Assembly (NCBI RefSeq): GCF_042701255.1
Contig: NZ_CP170554.1
Coordinates: 4,402,001 to 4,466,000, forward strand
Length of the DNA stretch: 64,000 nucleotides
Direction of reading: 5' to 3'
Source of the DNA: Tahibacter sp042701255
GTDB lineage: Bacteria; Pseudomonadota; Gammaproteobacteria; Xanthomonadales; Rhodanobacteraceae
Part shown: one piece after another, positions 28,509-37,700 of the stretch
Position numbering within the stretch: the first letter of the stretch is position 1
Layout: every line of letters starts with the position of its first letter
Notes under the pieces: model-generated
What the model was told of the DNA's origin: nothing
What the model saw: the letters and a program-made list of their open reading frames with translations, nothing else
The model's database searches: none
Made by a program: the position numbers and the translations under genes

Positions 28509-28985
28509 ATGAAACTGCACCACACCGTATTGAGCCTGGCCCTGATCGCCGGCCTCGCCGCCTGCAGCGCGCAGGACCAGCAGGCCGCCCAGCAGCAGGC
28601 CGACGCCGCCAAGCAGGCCGCCGCGCAGAAGATCGAGGAAGCCAAGAAGACCGCGACCGAAGCCGTCTCGACGACCAAGGAAGCCGTCAAGGACGCCGCC
28701 GCCGAGGTCAAGTCCGCAGCGAACGACGCCGGCGATCACATCAGCTCCATGACCAGCGACGCCGGCCAGGCGATCAAGCAAGGCGCGAGCGATGCCGGTC
28801 AGGCCATCAAGGACGGCGCGAGCGACGTCAAGGAAGGCGCCAAGGAAGTCGGCCAGCAGATCAAGGACGGCGCCGTCGCCGCCGGCCACGAGATCAAGGA
28901 AGGCGCCAAGGCCGTCGGTCAGGAAGTCAAGGAGACGGCGGTCAACGCCAAGGAAGCGGCCAAGGAAGCCGTCAAGAAAGACTGA
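28509..28985 (+). CDS. LEA-like repetitive lipoprotein
   Basis: This 158-residue protein has a lipoprotein signal with lipobox LAAC (Cys about 19). The mature part is nearly pure Ala/Lys/Glu/Asp/Gly/Gln with no aromatic residues. From about residue 83 it has consecutive 11-residue units of the type GASDAGQAIKD, GAKEVGQQIKD, GAVAAGHEIKE, GAKAVGQEVKE. Such 11-mers are typical of group-3 late-embryogenesis-abundant proteins, which form amphipathic helices on drying or at membranes. A lipid-anchored envelope protectant is my inference. GGAGGAGG lies just upstream; the ATG at 28509 (8-base spacing) is preferred to GTG at 28506. Confidence 0.75.
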   Translation: MKLHHTVLSLALIAGLAACSAQDQQAAQQQADAAKQAAAQKIEEAKKTATEAVSTTKEAVKDAAAEVKSAANDAGDHISSMTSDAGQAIKQGASDAGQAIKDGASDVKEGAKEVGQQIKDGAVAAGHEIKEGAKAVGQEVKETAVNAKEAAKEAVKKD

Positions 28986-29007
28986 GCTTCGCACCCGCAT
29001 CACGACG

Positions 29008-29038
29008 AACCGGCCGCTCCTGCGGCCGGTTTGCTTTT
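29008..29038 (+). terminator. Intrinsic terminator of the LEA-like lipoprotein gene
   Basis: AACCGGCCGC (29008-29017) pairs perfectly with GCGGCCGGTT (29022-29031), loop tcct, followed by tgctttt. It lies 22 bases after the stop. Confidence 0.85.
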
Positions 29039-29086
29039 CGGCGGAGGAAAACGCAGCCTGCCGCCTCCTTTCTTCAGGGACGCGCG

Positions 29087-30793
29087 ATGATCGTCGGCAT
29101 CGACCTGGGTACCACGCATTCGCTGGTCGGTCTGTGGACCGACGACGGCGCGCGGCTGATACCGAATGCGCTCGGCGAGCTGCTGACGCCGTCGGTGGTC
29201 GGGGCAACCGACGACGGACGCCTGCTCGTCGGCCGCGCCGCGCTGGAACAGCTGCCGCTGCAGCCCGAGCGCACGGTTGCCGCGTTCAAACGTCATATGG
29301 GCAGCGATCGAACCAGCGTCCTCGCCGGACGTCGCCTCCGCTGCGAAGAACTGTCAGCTCTGGTTCTGCGCTCCCTGCTCGACGACGTTCGCGCTCACAC
29401 GGGCGCGGAGGTCAGCGAGGCAGTGATCAGCGTGCCGGCCTATTTCAGCGATGCGCAGCGCAAAGCCACGCGCAACGCCGCACAGATCGCAGGCATCCGC
29501 GTCGAACGCCTCGTCAACGAGCCCACAGCGGCAGCGCTGGCCTACGGACTGCAGGAACGCGGCGGCGAGGCAAAGTTTCTCGTGCTCGACATCGGCGGCG
29601 GCACGTTCGACGTTTCCCTGCTCGATTCGTTCGATGGCGTCATGGAAGTGCATGCGAGCGCCGGCGACAACTTTCTCGGCGGCGAGGATTTCGTCGACAT
29701 ACTCGTGCAGGCAGCGCTGCAGGATCTGCAAGTCGCATCGGCGTCGCTGACGCCACGGGCCAGGGCCGCGCTGCGCGCACGGATCGAGCGCGTGAAGTGC
29801 CAGCTCAGCCATCAGGCCGACATCAGCACCGTGCTGCCCATCGGCGAAGACGTCCGCGAATGGAGTATCAGCGAGCAGCGTTTCGAATCGCTGAGTGCTC
29901 CACTGCTCGCCCGGCTGCGCGCGCCGATCGAACGGGCGATGCGCGACTCCGGCACGCGCCCGCAGGATCTCGATCAGATCGTCCTCGTCGGCGGCGCTTC
30001 GCGCATGCCGATGATCAGCCGTCTCGTCACGCGCCTGTTCGGGCGACTGCCGTTGCGCCATATCCATCCGGACCAGACCGTCGCCCTCGGCGCCTGCGCC
30101 CTGGCCGGCATGAAGGCGCGTGACGTCGCCTTCCGCGAGATCGTGATGACCGACGTCTGTCCATACACGCTCGGCGTCGAGGTCTCGCACACCGACGAGC
30201 ACGCACGCGTACACGACGGCTTGTTCTCGCCGCTGATCGAACGCAACAGCGTGATTCCGACCAGCCGCGTCTCGACCTACTATCCGTCGCGAGACTTCCA
30301 GGAAGCGTTGCGGCTGCGCGTATTCCAGGGCGAATCCCCAGAGGTTGCGCACAACATTTTTCTCGGCGAACTCCTGCTGCCGCTGCAGCGCCGGCGCAGC
30401 GCGGACAACCCGCTCGAGGTACGCTTCACCTACGACATCAACGGCCTGCTCGAAATCCAGGCCCGGCTCGCCGCCGACGGCATCGAGAAGCAGCTGGTCA
30501 TCGAGCAGAATCCAGGCCTGCTGACGCCGCAGCAAATCAGCGAACGCCTCGCCGCGCTGGCCACGCTGAAAATTCATCCGCGCGAACAGCAGGCCAATCT
30601 GGCCCTGCTCGCCCGTGCGGCGCGCCTTTACGAGGAATGCACGGGTGCCGCGCGCCAGGAGATCGGCAACCGACTGGTCGGCTTCAAGAGCGCGCTGGAG
30701 GCCCAGGAGTCGCGACAGATAGAAACCGCGCGCCGGCATCTCAGCAATCTGCTCGACTACGTCGACGGCGACGCCTCGCCGCTGCCGCCGTGA
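29087..30793 (+). CDS. hscC: Hsp70-family chaperone HscC
   Basis: This 568-residue ATP-dependent chaperone is short for DnaK (about 640) but right for HscC (Hsc62). ATPase motifs: GIDLGTTHS (4-12), VPAYFSDAQRKAT, VLDIGGGTFDVSLLDS and LVGGASRMP. The substrate-binding domain has VCPYTLGVEVS and RNSVIPTSRVSTYY. The helical lid is short and there is no EEVD tail. AGGGA precedes the ATG. Its last bases overlap the start of a J-protein gene (GTGA), the arrangement expected because HscC works with its own membrane J-proteins (DjlB/DjlC in E. coli). Clients are unknown. Confidence 0.92.
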   Translation: MIVGIDLGTTHSLVGLWTDDGARLIPNALGELLTPSVVGATDDGRLLVGRAALEQLPLQPERTVAAFKRHMGSDRTSVLAGRRLRCEELSALVLRSLLDDVRAHTGAEVSEAVISVPAYFSDAQRKATRNAAQIAGIRVERLVNEPTAAALAYGLQERGGEAKFLVLDIGGGTFDVSLLDSFDGVMEVHASAGDNFLGGEDFVDILVQAALQDLQVASASLTPRARAALRARIERVKCQLSHQADISTVLPIGEDVREWSISEQRFESLSAPLLARLRAPIERAMRDSGTRPQDLDQIVLVGGASRMPMISRLVTRLFGRLPLRHIHPDQTVALGACALAGMKARDVAFREIVMTDVCPYTLGVEVSHTDEHARVHDGLFSPLIERNSVIPTSRVSTYYPSRDFQEALRLRVFQGESPEVAHNIFLGELLLPLQRRRSADNPLEVRFTYDINGLLEIQARLAADGIEKQLVIEQNPGLLTPQQISERLAALATLKIHPREQQANLALLARAARLYEECTGAARQEIGNRLVGFKSALEAQESRQIETARRHLSNLLDYVDGDASPLPP

Positions 30794-32367
30794 GCAGTCC
30801 ATGGCAATTGCTGGGCTTGACGCAAACCGCCGGCGTGCGCGAGGTGCGCAGCCGCTATGCGGAGCTGCTCAAGCACAACCGTCCCGAAGACGATCCGCCA
30901 GGTTTCCAGAGGCTGCGGCAGGCCTACGAGGTCTGTCTGGATGCCGCGCGCCAACGCGAACGCGGTGCCGAAGACGTCGCCGTCACGGTTGCCGCGCCGC
31001 CGCTAGCGCCGATACCGCCATACCCCGCGCATGAGACAGCGGTCGAGCCGGCCGTCGGCAGCGTGCGACGGCCTGTGGCCATGCCTGTGCCGGTGCCTCG
31101 TGTCGAACTGCCGCAACTGCGCGACCCGAGTCTCGTCGCCGCGGCCTTGCTATCGTTGGACCGCGGCACGCCACAGACCAGCGATGCATTCGCACGCGAG
31201 TTCGGCGAATGCCCGGAGCTGACCAGCTTCGTCACGCGTCACCACGTGGAGCTCGAGCTGCTGCGCCGGATCACCGACGGCGCACGACCGACGCTGCGCG
31301 CCCTGCGCCTGTTCGGCAGTACTTTCGGCTGGCGCCAGCTCGGACACGAACGCCACCTGCTGCAGCTGGGTGTGCCGCACGAGGCCCTGCCCCGCATCGA
31401 CGAAGCGCTGTTTCGCGCCGGCTGCGAGGCGCAGTTTGAATGGCACCTGGAAACGCGGCGTCAACGGATTCCGCCGAATCAGGGTAGTGACGCCGAGGAC
31501 GAGCTGCGGCTGCTGGAGGCCCTGCATGCACAGCGCGGCACACCGCCGCGTCTGGGCGAGCTGCTGTCGTCGGCACGGGCGAGACAGGTCAACGAGGTAC
31601 TCGGCGCCTGGACGAAAGCCTATGGCCCCGCCGCCACCGGATACTTGTTCGGCAAAGCGAACATCGCACGCTGGCAACAGCTGGATCCCGGCGCGGAACC
31701 AAACCCGCTGCAGGCGCTGAGCGTCGGCCTCACGTACGCGAGGTATGTCGGCCTGGCCATCGCCAGTCTCGTCTGCTCCGGCCTGGGCCTGATGAGCGGA
31801 CCATTCGCCGGGCGCGTCCAGACGGTCGGCAGCATGCTGCCGGCCATATTGATCATCGCCGCCGTCCTGGTCGCCGTGCTGGCGGGCGGCCCTTATGCGC
31901 TGCGGCGGCTCCGCCACGCCGTCGACGGCATCGACGCGAACCACGCCCGCTGGCGTCAGCGCCACGTCGCCCCCTGGCTGACGCCGCCACGCGCCATACC
32001 GCTGTTGGCGACCTTCGGCGCGCTGCTCGCTTTCGCGGTACGTCACGACGAATGGCCCGGGGCAATGGCCGGCATAGCCGGCATCGCCATCGTCGCCTTC
32101 GGCTGGCGCAGTCTCGCGCTGCTCGTGCTCGATGCGGGCTTTGTCTGGGGCTGCACGGTCATCTGGACCGGCAACGACTCCGCGGTGCCGGTCATCGTAG
32201 CCGCTGCCGCCGCACTGCCGTTGCTCTGGGCAAGTGACCGACTGGCCTGCCGCCTGGCGCCGCAAATGGGCGACGGCCTGCGCTGGTGGCGGCTTCTCGG
32301 CGTCTCGTTCGCGCTCGGGGTGATTGCCCTGTTCGCGCTGGTCTTCCTGGTCGTGAACTTACGCTGA
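30790..32367 (+). CDS. Membrane J-domain-like cochaperone of HscC (DjlB/DjlC type)
   Basis: This 525-residue protein has a J-like domain at residues 3-55 (PWQLLGL, VREVRSRYAELLKHNRPEDDPPGFQRLRQAYE). A variable proline-rich linker follows, then a soluble helical middle of about 110-305, then at least five hydrophobic helices from about 315 to the C-terminus, so it is polytopic in the inner membrane. The canonical HPD triad is not present; its place is taken by HNRPEDDP, as I recall for HscC partners. I chose GTG 30790 because it overlaps the hscC stop by 4 bases (GTGA) and begins just before the J region, indicating translational coupling. Confidence 0.82.
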   Translation: MSSPWQLLGLTQTAGVREVRSRYAELLKHNRPEDDPPGFQRLRQAYEVCLDAARQRERGAEDVAVTVAAPPLAPIPPYPAHETAVEPAVGSVRRPVAMPVPVPRVELPQLRDPSLVAAALLSLDRGTPQTSDAFAREFGECPELTSFVTRHHVELELLRRITDGARPTLRALRLFGSTFGWRQLGHERHLLQLGVPHEALPRIDEALFRAGCEAQFEWHLETRRQRIPPNQGSDAEDELRLLEALHAQRGTPPRLGELLSSARARQVNEVLGAWTKAYGPAATGYLFGKANIARWQQLDPGAEPNPLQALSVGLTYARYVGLAIASLVCSGLGLMSGPFAGRVQTVGSMLPAILIIAAVLVAVLAGGPYALRRLRHAVDGIDANHARWRQRHVAPWLTPPRAIPLLATFGALLAFAVRHDEWPGAMAGIAGIAIVAFGWRSLALLVLDAGFVWGCTVIWTGNDSAVPVIVAAAAALPLLWASDRLACRLAPQMGDGLRWWRLLGVSFALGVIALFALVFLVVNLR

Positions 32368-32454
32368 GACCCTCGACGCCCGAGGTTGGCGTATTTCCCA
32401 AACCCCGGCGCGCTGTGCTCTCATGCGCGCCTTCGTCCGACCCCGGAGCAGGGC

Positions 32455-34062
32455 ATGACGCTGTTCGAATCCAAGATCGATTCCCGCAGTCCCGAATTCC
32501 AGGCCAATGCCGCGCAGCTGCGCGCCGCGGTCGAGGATCTGCAGACGCAGATGGCGCAGGTGGCGCTCGGCGGCGGCGAGAAGGCGCGCAGCAAGCACAC
32601 CGAGCGCGGCAAGCTGCTGCCGCGCGAACGCATACGCGCACTGCTCGATCCGGGTTCGCCGTTCCTCGAGCTGTCGCCGCTGGCGGCCCACGGCATGTAC
32701 GACGATGCGGCGCCGTGCGCCGGCGTCATCACCGGCATAGGCCGCGTGCACGGGCAGGAAATCGTGGTCGTGGCCAACGACGCGACGGTCAAGGGCGGCA
32801 CGTATTTCCCGATGACCGTGAAGAAGCACCTGCGCGCGCAGGAAGTCGCGCTGGAGAACCGCCTGCCCTGCATCTATCTGGTCGATTCCGGCGGCGCGTT
32901 CCTGCCGCTGCAGGACGAGGTGTTTCCGGACAAGGAACACTTCGGCCGCATCTTCTACAACCAGGCGCGCCTGAGCGGCCTGGGCCTCGCACAGATCGCC
33001 GTCGTCATGGGCTCGTGCACGGCCGGCGGCGCCTACGTGCCGGCCATGTGCGACGAGACCATCATCGTCAAGGAACAGGGCACGATCTTCCTCGGCGGTC
33101 CGCCGCTCGTGAAGGCGGCCACCGGCGAGATCGTCGATGCGGAATCCCTCGGCGGCGCCGACGTGCATACCAGCGTATCCGGCGTGGCCGATCATTTCGC
33201 CGAGAACGACGCGCACGCGCTTTCCATCGCCCGCGACGTGCTGCGCCATCTGAACCGGCGCAAGCAATTGCCGGTCGCCGTGGCGACGCCTCGCGAACCG
33301 GCCTACGCGGCCGAGGACCTCTACGGCATCGTGCCGGCCGACACGCGGCGGCCGTTCGACATCCGCGAGATCATCGCGCGCATCGTCGACGGTTCGGAAT
33401 TCCAGGAATTCAAGGCGCGCTACGGCAAGACCCTGGTCTGCGGCTTCGCCCACATCCACGGCTATCCGGTCGGCATCGTCGCGAACAACGGCATCCTGTT
33501 CGCCGAATCCGCGCTCAAGGGCGCGCATTTCATCGAGCTGTGCAACCAGCGCAACATTCCGCTGGTGTTCCTGCAGAACATCACCGGCTTCATGGTCGGC
33601 CGCAAATACGAGAACGCCGGCATCGCCAAGGACGGCGCCAAGATGGTGACCGCCGTGGCCTGCTCGCACGTGCCCAAGTTCACCGTGATCATCGGCGGCA
33701 GCTTCGGCGCCGGCAATTACGCGATGTGCGGCCGCGGCTATCAGCCGCGCTTCCTCTGGATGTGGCCGAACGCGCGCATCAGCGTCATGGGCGGCGAACA
33801 GGCCGCCTCGGTGCTCGCGACCGTGCGCCGCGACGGCCTCGAAGCGACCGGCAAGAGCTGGAGCGCCGAGGAAGAGGAAGCATTCAAGTCGCCGATCCGC
33901 GCCCAGTACGAGCGCCAGGGCCATCCCTACTACGCCAGTGCGCGGCTCTGGGACGACGGCGTCATCGATCCGGTCGACACGCGCCGCGTGCTCGGCCTGG
34001 CCATCTCGGCCAGCCTGAATGCGCCGATCGAACCGCAGCGCTACGGCGTGTTCCGCATGTAA
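32455..34062 (+). CDS. mccB: Methylcrotonyl-CoA carboxylase beta subunit
   Basis: This 535-residue carboxyltransferase subunit moves CO2 from carboxybiotin to 3-methylcrotonyl-CoA in leucine breakdown. It has the two crotonase-like halves of acyl-CoA carboxylases: RGKLLPRERI and SPFLELSPLAAHGMYD near the start, DSGGAFLPLQDEVFPDK, MGSCTAGGAYVPAMCDE and IFLGGPPLVKAATGE in the first half; NITGFMVGRKYENAGIAKDG, GGSFGAGNYAMCGR and WPNARISVMGGEQAA in the second. These match MccB rather than PccB. The biotin-carrying alpha subunit, enoyl-CoA hydratase and HMG-CoA lyase that often accompany it are not in the window; the next 693 bases are gene-free. CGGAG lies upstream of the ATG. Confidence 0.9.
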   Translation: MTLFESKIDSRSPEFQANAAQLRAAVEDLQTQMAQVALGGGEKARSKHTERGKLLPRERIRALLDPGSPFLELSPLAAHGMYDDAAPCAGVITGIGRVHGQEIVVVANDATVKGGTYFPMTVKKHLRAQEVALENRLPCIYLVDSGGAFLPLQDEVFPDKEHFGRIFYNQARLSGLGLAQIAVVMGSCTAGGAYVPAMCDETIIVKEQGTIFLGGPPLVKAATGEIVDAESLGGADVHTSVSGVADHFAENDAHALSIARDVLRHLNRRKQLPVAVATPREPAYAAEDLYGIVPADTRRPFDIREIIARIVDGSEFQEFKARYGKTLVCGFAHIHGYPVGIVANNGILFAESALKGAHFIELCNQRNIPLVFLQNITGFMVGRKYENAGIAKDGAKMVTAVACSHVPKFTVIIGGSFGAGNYAMCGRGYQPRFLWMWPNARISVMGGEQAASVLATVRRDGLEATGKSWSAEEEEAFKSPIRAQYERQGHPYYASARLWDDGVIDPVDTRRVLGLAISASLNAPIEPQRYGVFRM

Positions 34063-34185
34063 GCGGTGCCGGCCGCCGCGACGCGAAAGATCCGTCCCGC
34101 CGCATCGCGCGCGGGACGGTGCGAAAAATCAACAACGCCGCAAAATTCCATGGCCCGCATATCCGAACCATCGGGTGTGCGGGAT

Positions 34186-34206
34186 GCCGGAATCGTCGAT
34201 TCCGGC
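34186..34206 (+). terminator. Hairpin downstream of mccB
   Basis: GCCGGAATC (34186-34194) pairs perfectly with GATTCCGGC (34198-34206), loop gtc, 123 bases after the mccB stop. It has no T tract and may not be the true terminator. Confidence 0.35.
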
Positions 34207-34553
34207 CGCAGCTGTTCGCCCGTCCGGGCCAGTCGATTCAGTAGCGACGACACGAAGCGGTATCGCGCGGCGTCCGTGCCGCATCGCTCGCATGTCGCGA
34301 TCGATCGGCGCGCATGTCGTCTTCCGCGAGCGCAACCGCGTTTGCAGTGCGGGATCGGGTGAAGCATCGGGCCAGCCGCGGGCATGGCAACGGTTTCCCG
34401 GCGAATTGCCCGCGACACGAAACGCCGCGCCGAAAAACCGACACCTCGGCGAATCGCATCTTCTCTTCCGCCCTGCCCTCTGCGAACGAGCGGACATCCG
34501 GCGCTGCGGCACACCGATCGCGCACACCGCACCCGCCGGCAAGAACGAAGCAC

Positions 34554-34588
34554 AAAAAAACCCGGCGCCTGATCCAGGCACCGGGTTT
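34554..34588 (-). terminator. Intrinsic terminator of the giant surface-protein gene
   Basis: On the minus strand, AAACCCGGTGCCTG pairs with CAGGCGCCGGGTTT (one mismatch) around a 3-base loop and runs into TTTTTTT (34554-34560). This is the best intrinsic terminator in the region, 168 bases past the stop of the giant gene. Confidence 0.8.
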
Positions 34589-34718
34589 CAAGGGTTCCGC
34601 CGCAGACACCGCGGCCGGGCGGTGTTGCGGCGGAATCCGCCGTCTTCAGGTCGATTGCTTTGCCGGCATCCGCCGGGAGCGGACGCCGTAATCACTGTCG
34701 TTGCGTGCTCCGTCGGGA

Positions 34719-34748
34719 CCTCTCCCGCCGCCGCAGCGGCGGGAGAGG
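34719..34748 (-). terminator. 13-bp-stem hairpin abutting the giant gene's stop
   Basis: CCTCTCCCGCCGC (34719-34731) pairs perfectly with GCGGCGGGAGAGG (34736-34748), loop cgca, only 7 bases beyond the stop codon at 34756. It has no T tract. It may protect the 3' end of the transcript or pause polymerase before the terminator further on. Confidence 0.45.
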
Positions 34749-34755
34749 CCGTCGG

Positions 34756-37700
34756 TCAGAACGCGCGACGTCCGTGCTGGCGCCAGGCCAGCGCGCCCAG
34801 GGACAGCATCATCAGCAGCATCGCGAACCAGCCCAGCGCCGGTGCCGGCACCGGCGTGCTGCCCAGTACCACCAGCGGCACCGAGGCATCGCACGGACCC
34901 GGCTGACCAGACGGCATGCAGACCGTGTTCGACGACGGCGACACCGAGACCGTGTTGAGCAGGTTGCCGCTGGCCGTCGCGCTGATCTGCGCGTTGATCG
35001 TGTAGATCAGGGTTGCGCCGACTGCCAGCTGCGGCACGGTCTGATGCAGCGCGCCGTTGCCGCTGGCGGCCGGGCAGACGGCGCCGCCGGTGCCCGAGCA
35101 GGTCCAGGTGAAGCCGACGATGCCGGCCGGGAACGGATCGTCGATGACGACGTTGTTGGCCGGGATCACGCCGACGTTCGCCACGGTGACCGTATAGGTC
35201 GCGACACCGCCCGCGGAGACCGTCGTCGTGTTGACCGTCTTCGTCACCTGCAGACGCGGCGACTGTTCGGTCGGCGTCAGCACGCACTGCGGACCGGCCG
35301 GCGGGCAGGCCGGCGGCGTCGTACCGGTCAGGTAGGCGACGTTCGCGATCTGGGTCACGCCGAGCGCGATCGGGTTGGCCACCTGCACGACGACCGTCAG
35401 CTGCAGCGTACCGCCGGCAGGCACCGACAGATTGGTCCAGGTGACCACACCGGCCGCATAGACGCCGCCGTTGTCGGCGCTGACGAAGCTGGTGTTCGCG
35501 TCGATGCGGTCGCTGATGCCGACGTTCGTCGCATCCGTGCCGCCGGTGTTTCTCAACGTGATCGCGTAGGTCAGCGTCTCGCCGGGTTCAGCCACACCGG
35601 GCTGCGCACCGCTTTCGCTGCCGAGCGCCTTGGTCACGGCGAGATTGGGCGCGGTCGGAATCGTCACGCATTCCGGCGGAACCGGCGTGCTGCTGCAGAT
35701 CGGCGGCGTGGTGCCGGTCTGGTAGGCGAGATTGACGATCTGCGTGATGCCGGCCGGCAGCGGATTGGCCACGGTCACGGTGACGGTGAGGCTCAGGCTG
35801 CCGCCGGCCGGCACGGTCAGGCCCGTCCAGTTCACGCTGCCGCCGCTCGCCGTGCCGCCGTTGCTCGCGCTGACGAAGACCACATTCGCATCCAGCGGGT
35901 CGACCACGCCGACGTTCGTCGCCGCCGCACCGCCGCTGTTGCTCAAGGTGATCGTGTAGACCAAGGTCTCGCCCGGCTCGGCCACACCGGCGACGGTGCC
36001 GCTTTCGCTGGTCAAGGTCTTGACGATGCGCACGTCGGCCTGCAGCGGATGCGTCGTGCTGCAGGTCGTGCAGTCCGGCGGATTCTGACCGCCGCCGCCC
36101 GTCGCGGTCACGGCGTTGTTCACCGAGCCCGTCGCGTTCGCATTGACCGTCGCGGTGTAGCTGACCGCGTAGGTGCCCGGCACCGTGCCGCTCGGCAGGG
36201 TGCACTGCAGGGTGCCCGTGCAGGTGTAGGCGCCGGCGCTCGTGACCGAACCGAAGGTCTGGTTCGCACTGATCGCGTCGGTCAGCACCAGCGGTGCCGT
36301 CAGCGCGGCGTTGGCCACGGTCGCGGTCACCGTATAGGTGATGGTCTGGCCCGGAGTCACGGTCGCGCCGCTGGCCGGGTTCGAGCTCTTGACCACGGTG
36401 ATGGCCGGATTCAGCGGATGCGTCGTGCTGCACGCGGTGCAGTCCGGCGGATTGGAACCGCCACCGCCGGTCGCCGCCACGCTGTTGCCCACGGTGCCGG
36501 TCGCGTTCGTGTTGACCGTCGTCGTGTAGCTGACCGCATAGGTGCCCGGCACGGTGCCGGTCGGCAGGGTGCACTGCACGGTACCGGTACAGGTATAGGC
36601 GCCGGCGCTCGTGACCGAACCGAAGGTCTGGTTCGCACTGATCGTGTCGGTCAGCACCAGCGGTGCCGTCAGCGCGGCATTCGCCACGGTGGCGGTGACC
36701 GTATAGGTGATGGTCTGACCGGCCGACACCGCCGTGCCGCTGGCCGGGTTCGAGGTCTTGACGACCAGGATGCCCGGGTTCAACGGATGCGTCGTGCTGC
36801 AGGTCGTGCAGTCCGGCGGGTTGGAACCGCCGCCACCGGTTGCCGCGACGTTGTTGCCGACCGTGCCCGTCGCGTTCGTGTTGACGGTTGCGGTGTAGCT
36901 CACGGCATACGTGCCCGGCGTCGTACCCGACGGCAGGGTGCACTGCACCGTACCGGTACAGGTGTAGGCGCCAGCACTCGTGACCGAACCGAACGCCTGG
37001 TTCGCCGACAAGGTGTCGGTCAGCACCAGCGGTGCCGTCAGCGCGGCATTCGCCACGGTGGCCGTCAGCGTGTAGGTGATGGTCTGGCCCGCGATGACCG
37101 GCGTGCCGGTGGCCGGATTCGAAGTCTTGACGACGACGATGCCCGGATTCAGCGGATGCGTCGTGCCGCAGCTCGTGCAATCCGGCGGGTTGGAACCGCC
37201 GCCACCGGTGGCCGCCACGTTGTTGCCGACCGTGCCCGTCGCGTTCGTGTTGACCGTCGCGGTGTAGCTGACGGCGTACGTGCCCGGCGTCGTACCCGAC
37301 GGCAGGGTGCACTGCACGGTACCGGTACAGGTATACGCACCGGCGCTCGTGACGGAACCGAAGGTCTGGTTCGCCGACAGCGTATCGGTCAGCACCAGCG
37401 GAGCGGTCAGCGCGGCATTCGCCACGGTCGCGGTCAACGTGTAGGTGATGGTCTGACCCGCAGCCACGGCCGTACCGCTCGCCGGATTCGAGGTCTTGAC
37501 GACCACGATGCCCGGATTCAGCGGATGCGTCGTGCCGCAGCTCGTGCAATCCGGCGGATCGGAACCGCCGCCACCGGTGGCCGCGACGTTGTTGCCGACC
37601 GTACCCGTCGCATTCGTGTTGACGGTTGCGGTGTAGCTCACGGCATACGTGCCCGGCGTCGTACCCGACGGCAGGGTGCACTGCACCGTGCCCGTACAGG

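Larger units (their letters stand above)
34063..34755. other. 693-bp gene-free stretch between mccB and the giant surface-protein gene
   Basis: I see no supported coding region here. It contains three hairpins (separate entries): one near mccB, and two on the right that serve the minus-strand giant gene. The middle (about 34250-34540) is plain GC-rich sequence with no motif I recognise. Confidence 0.5.
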
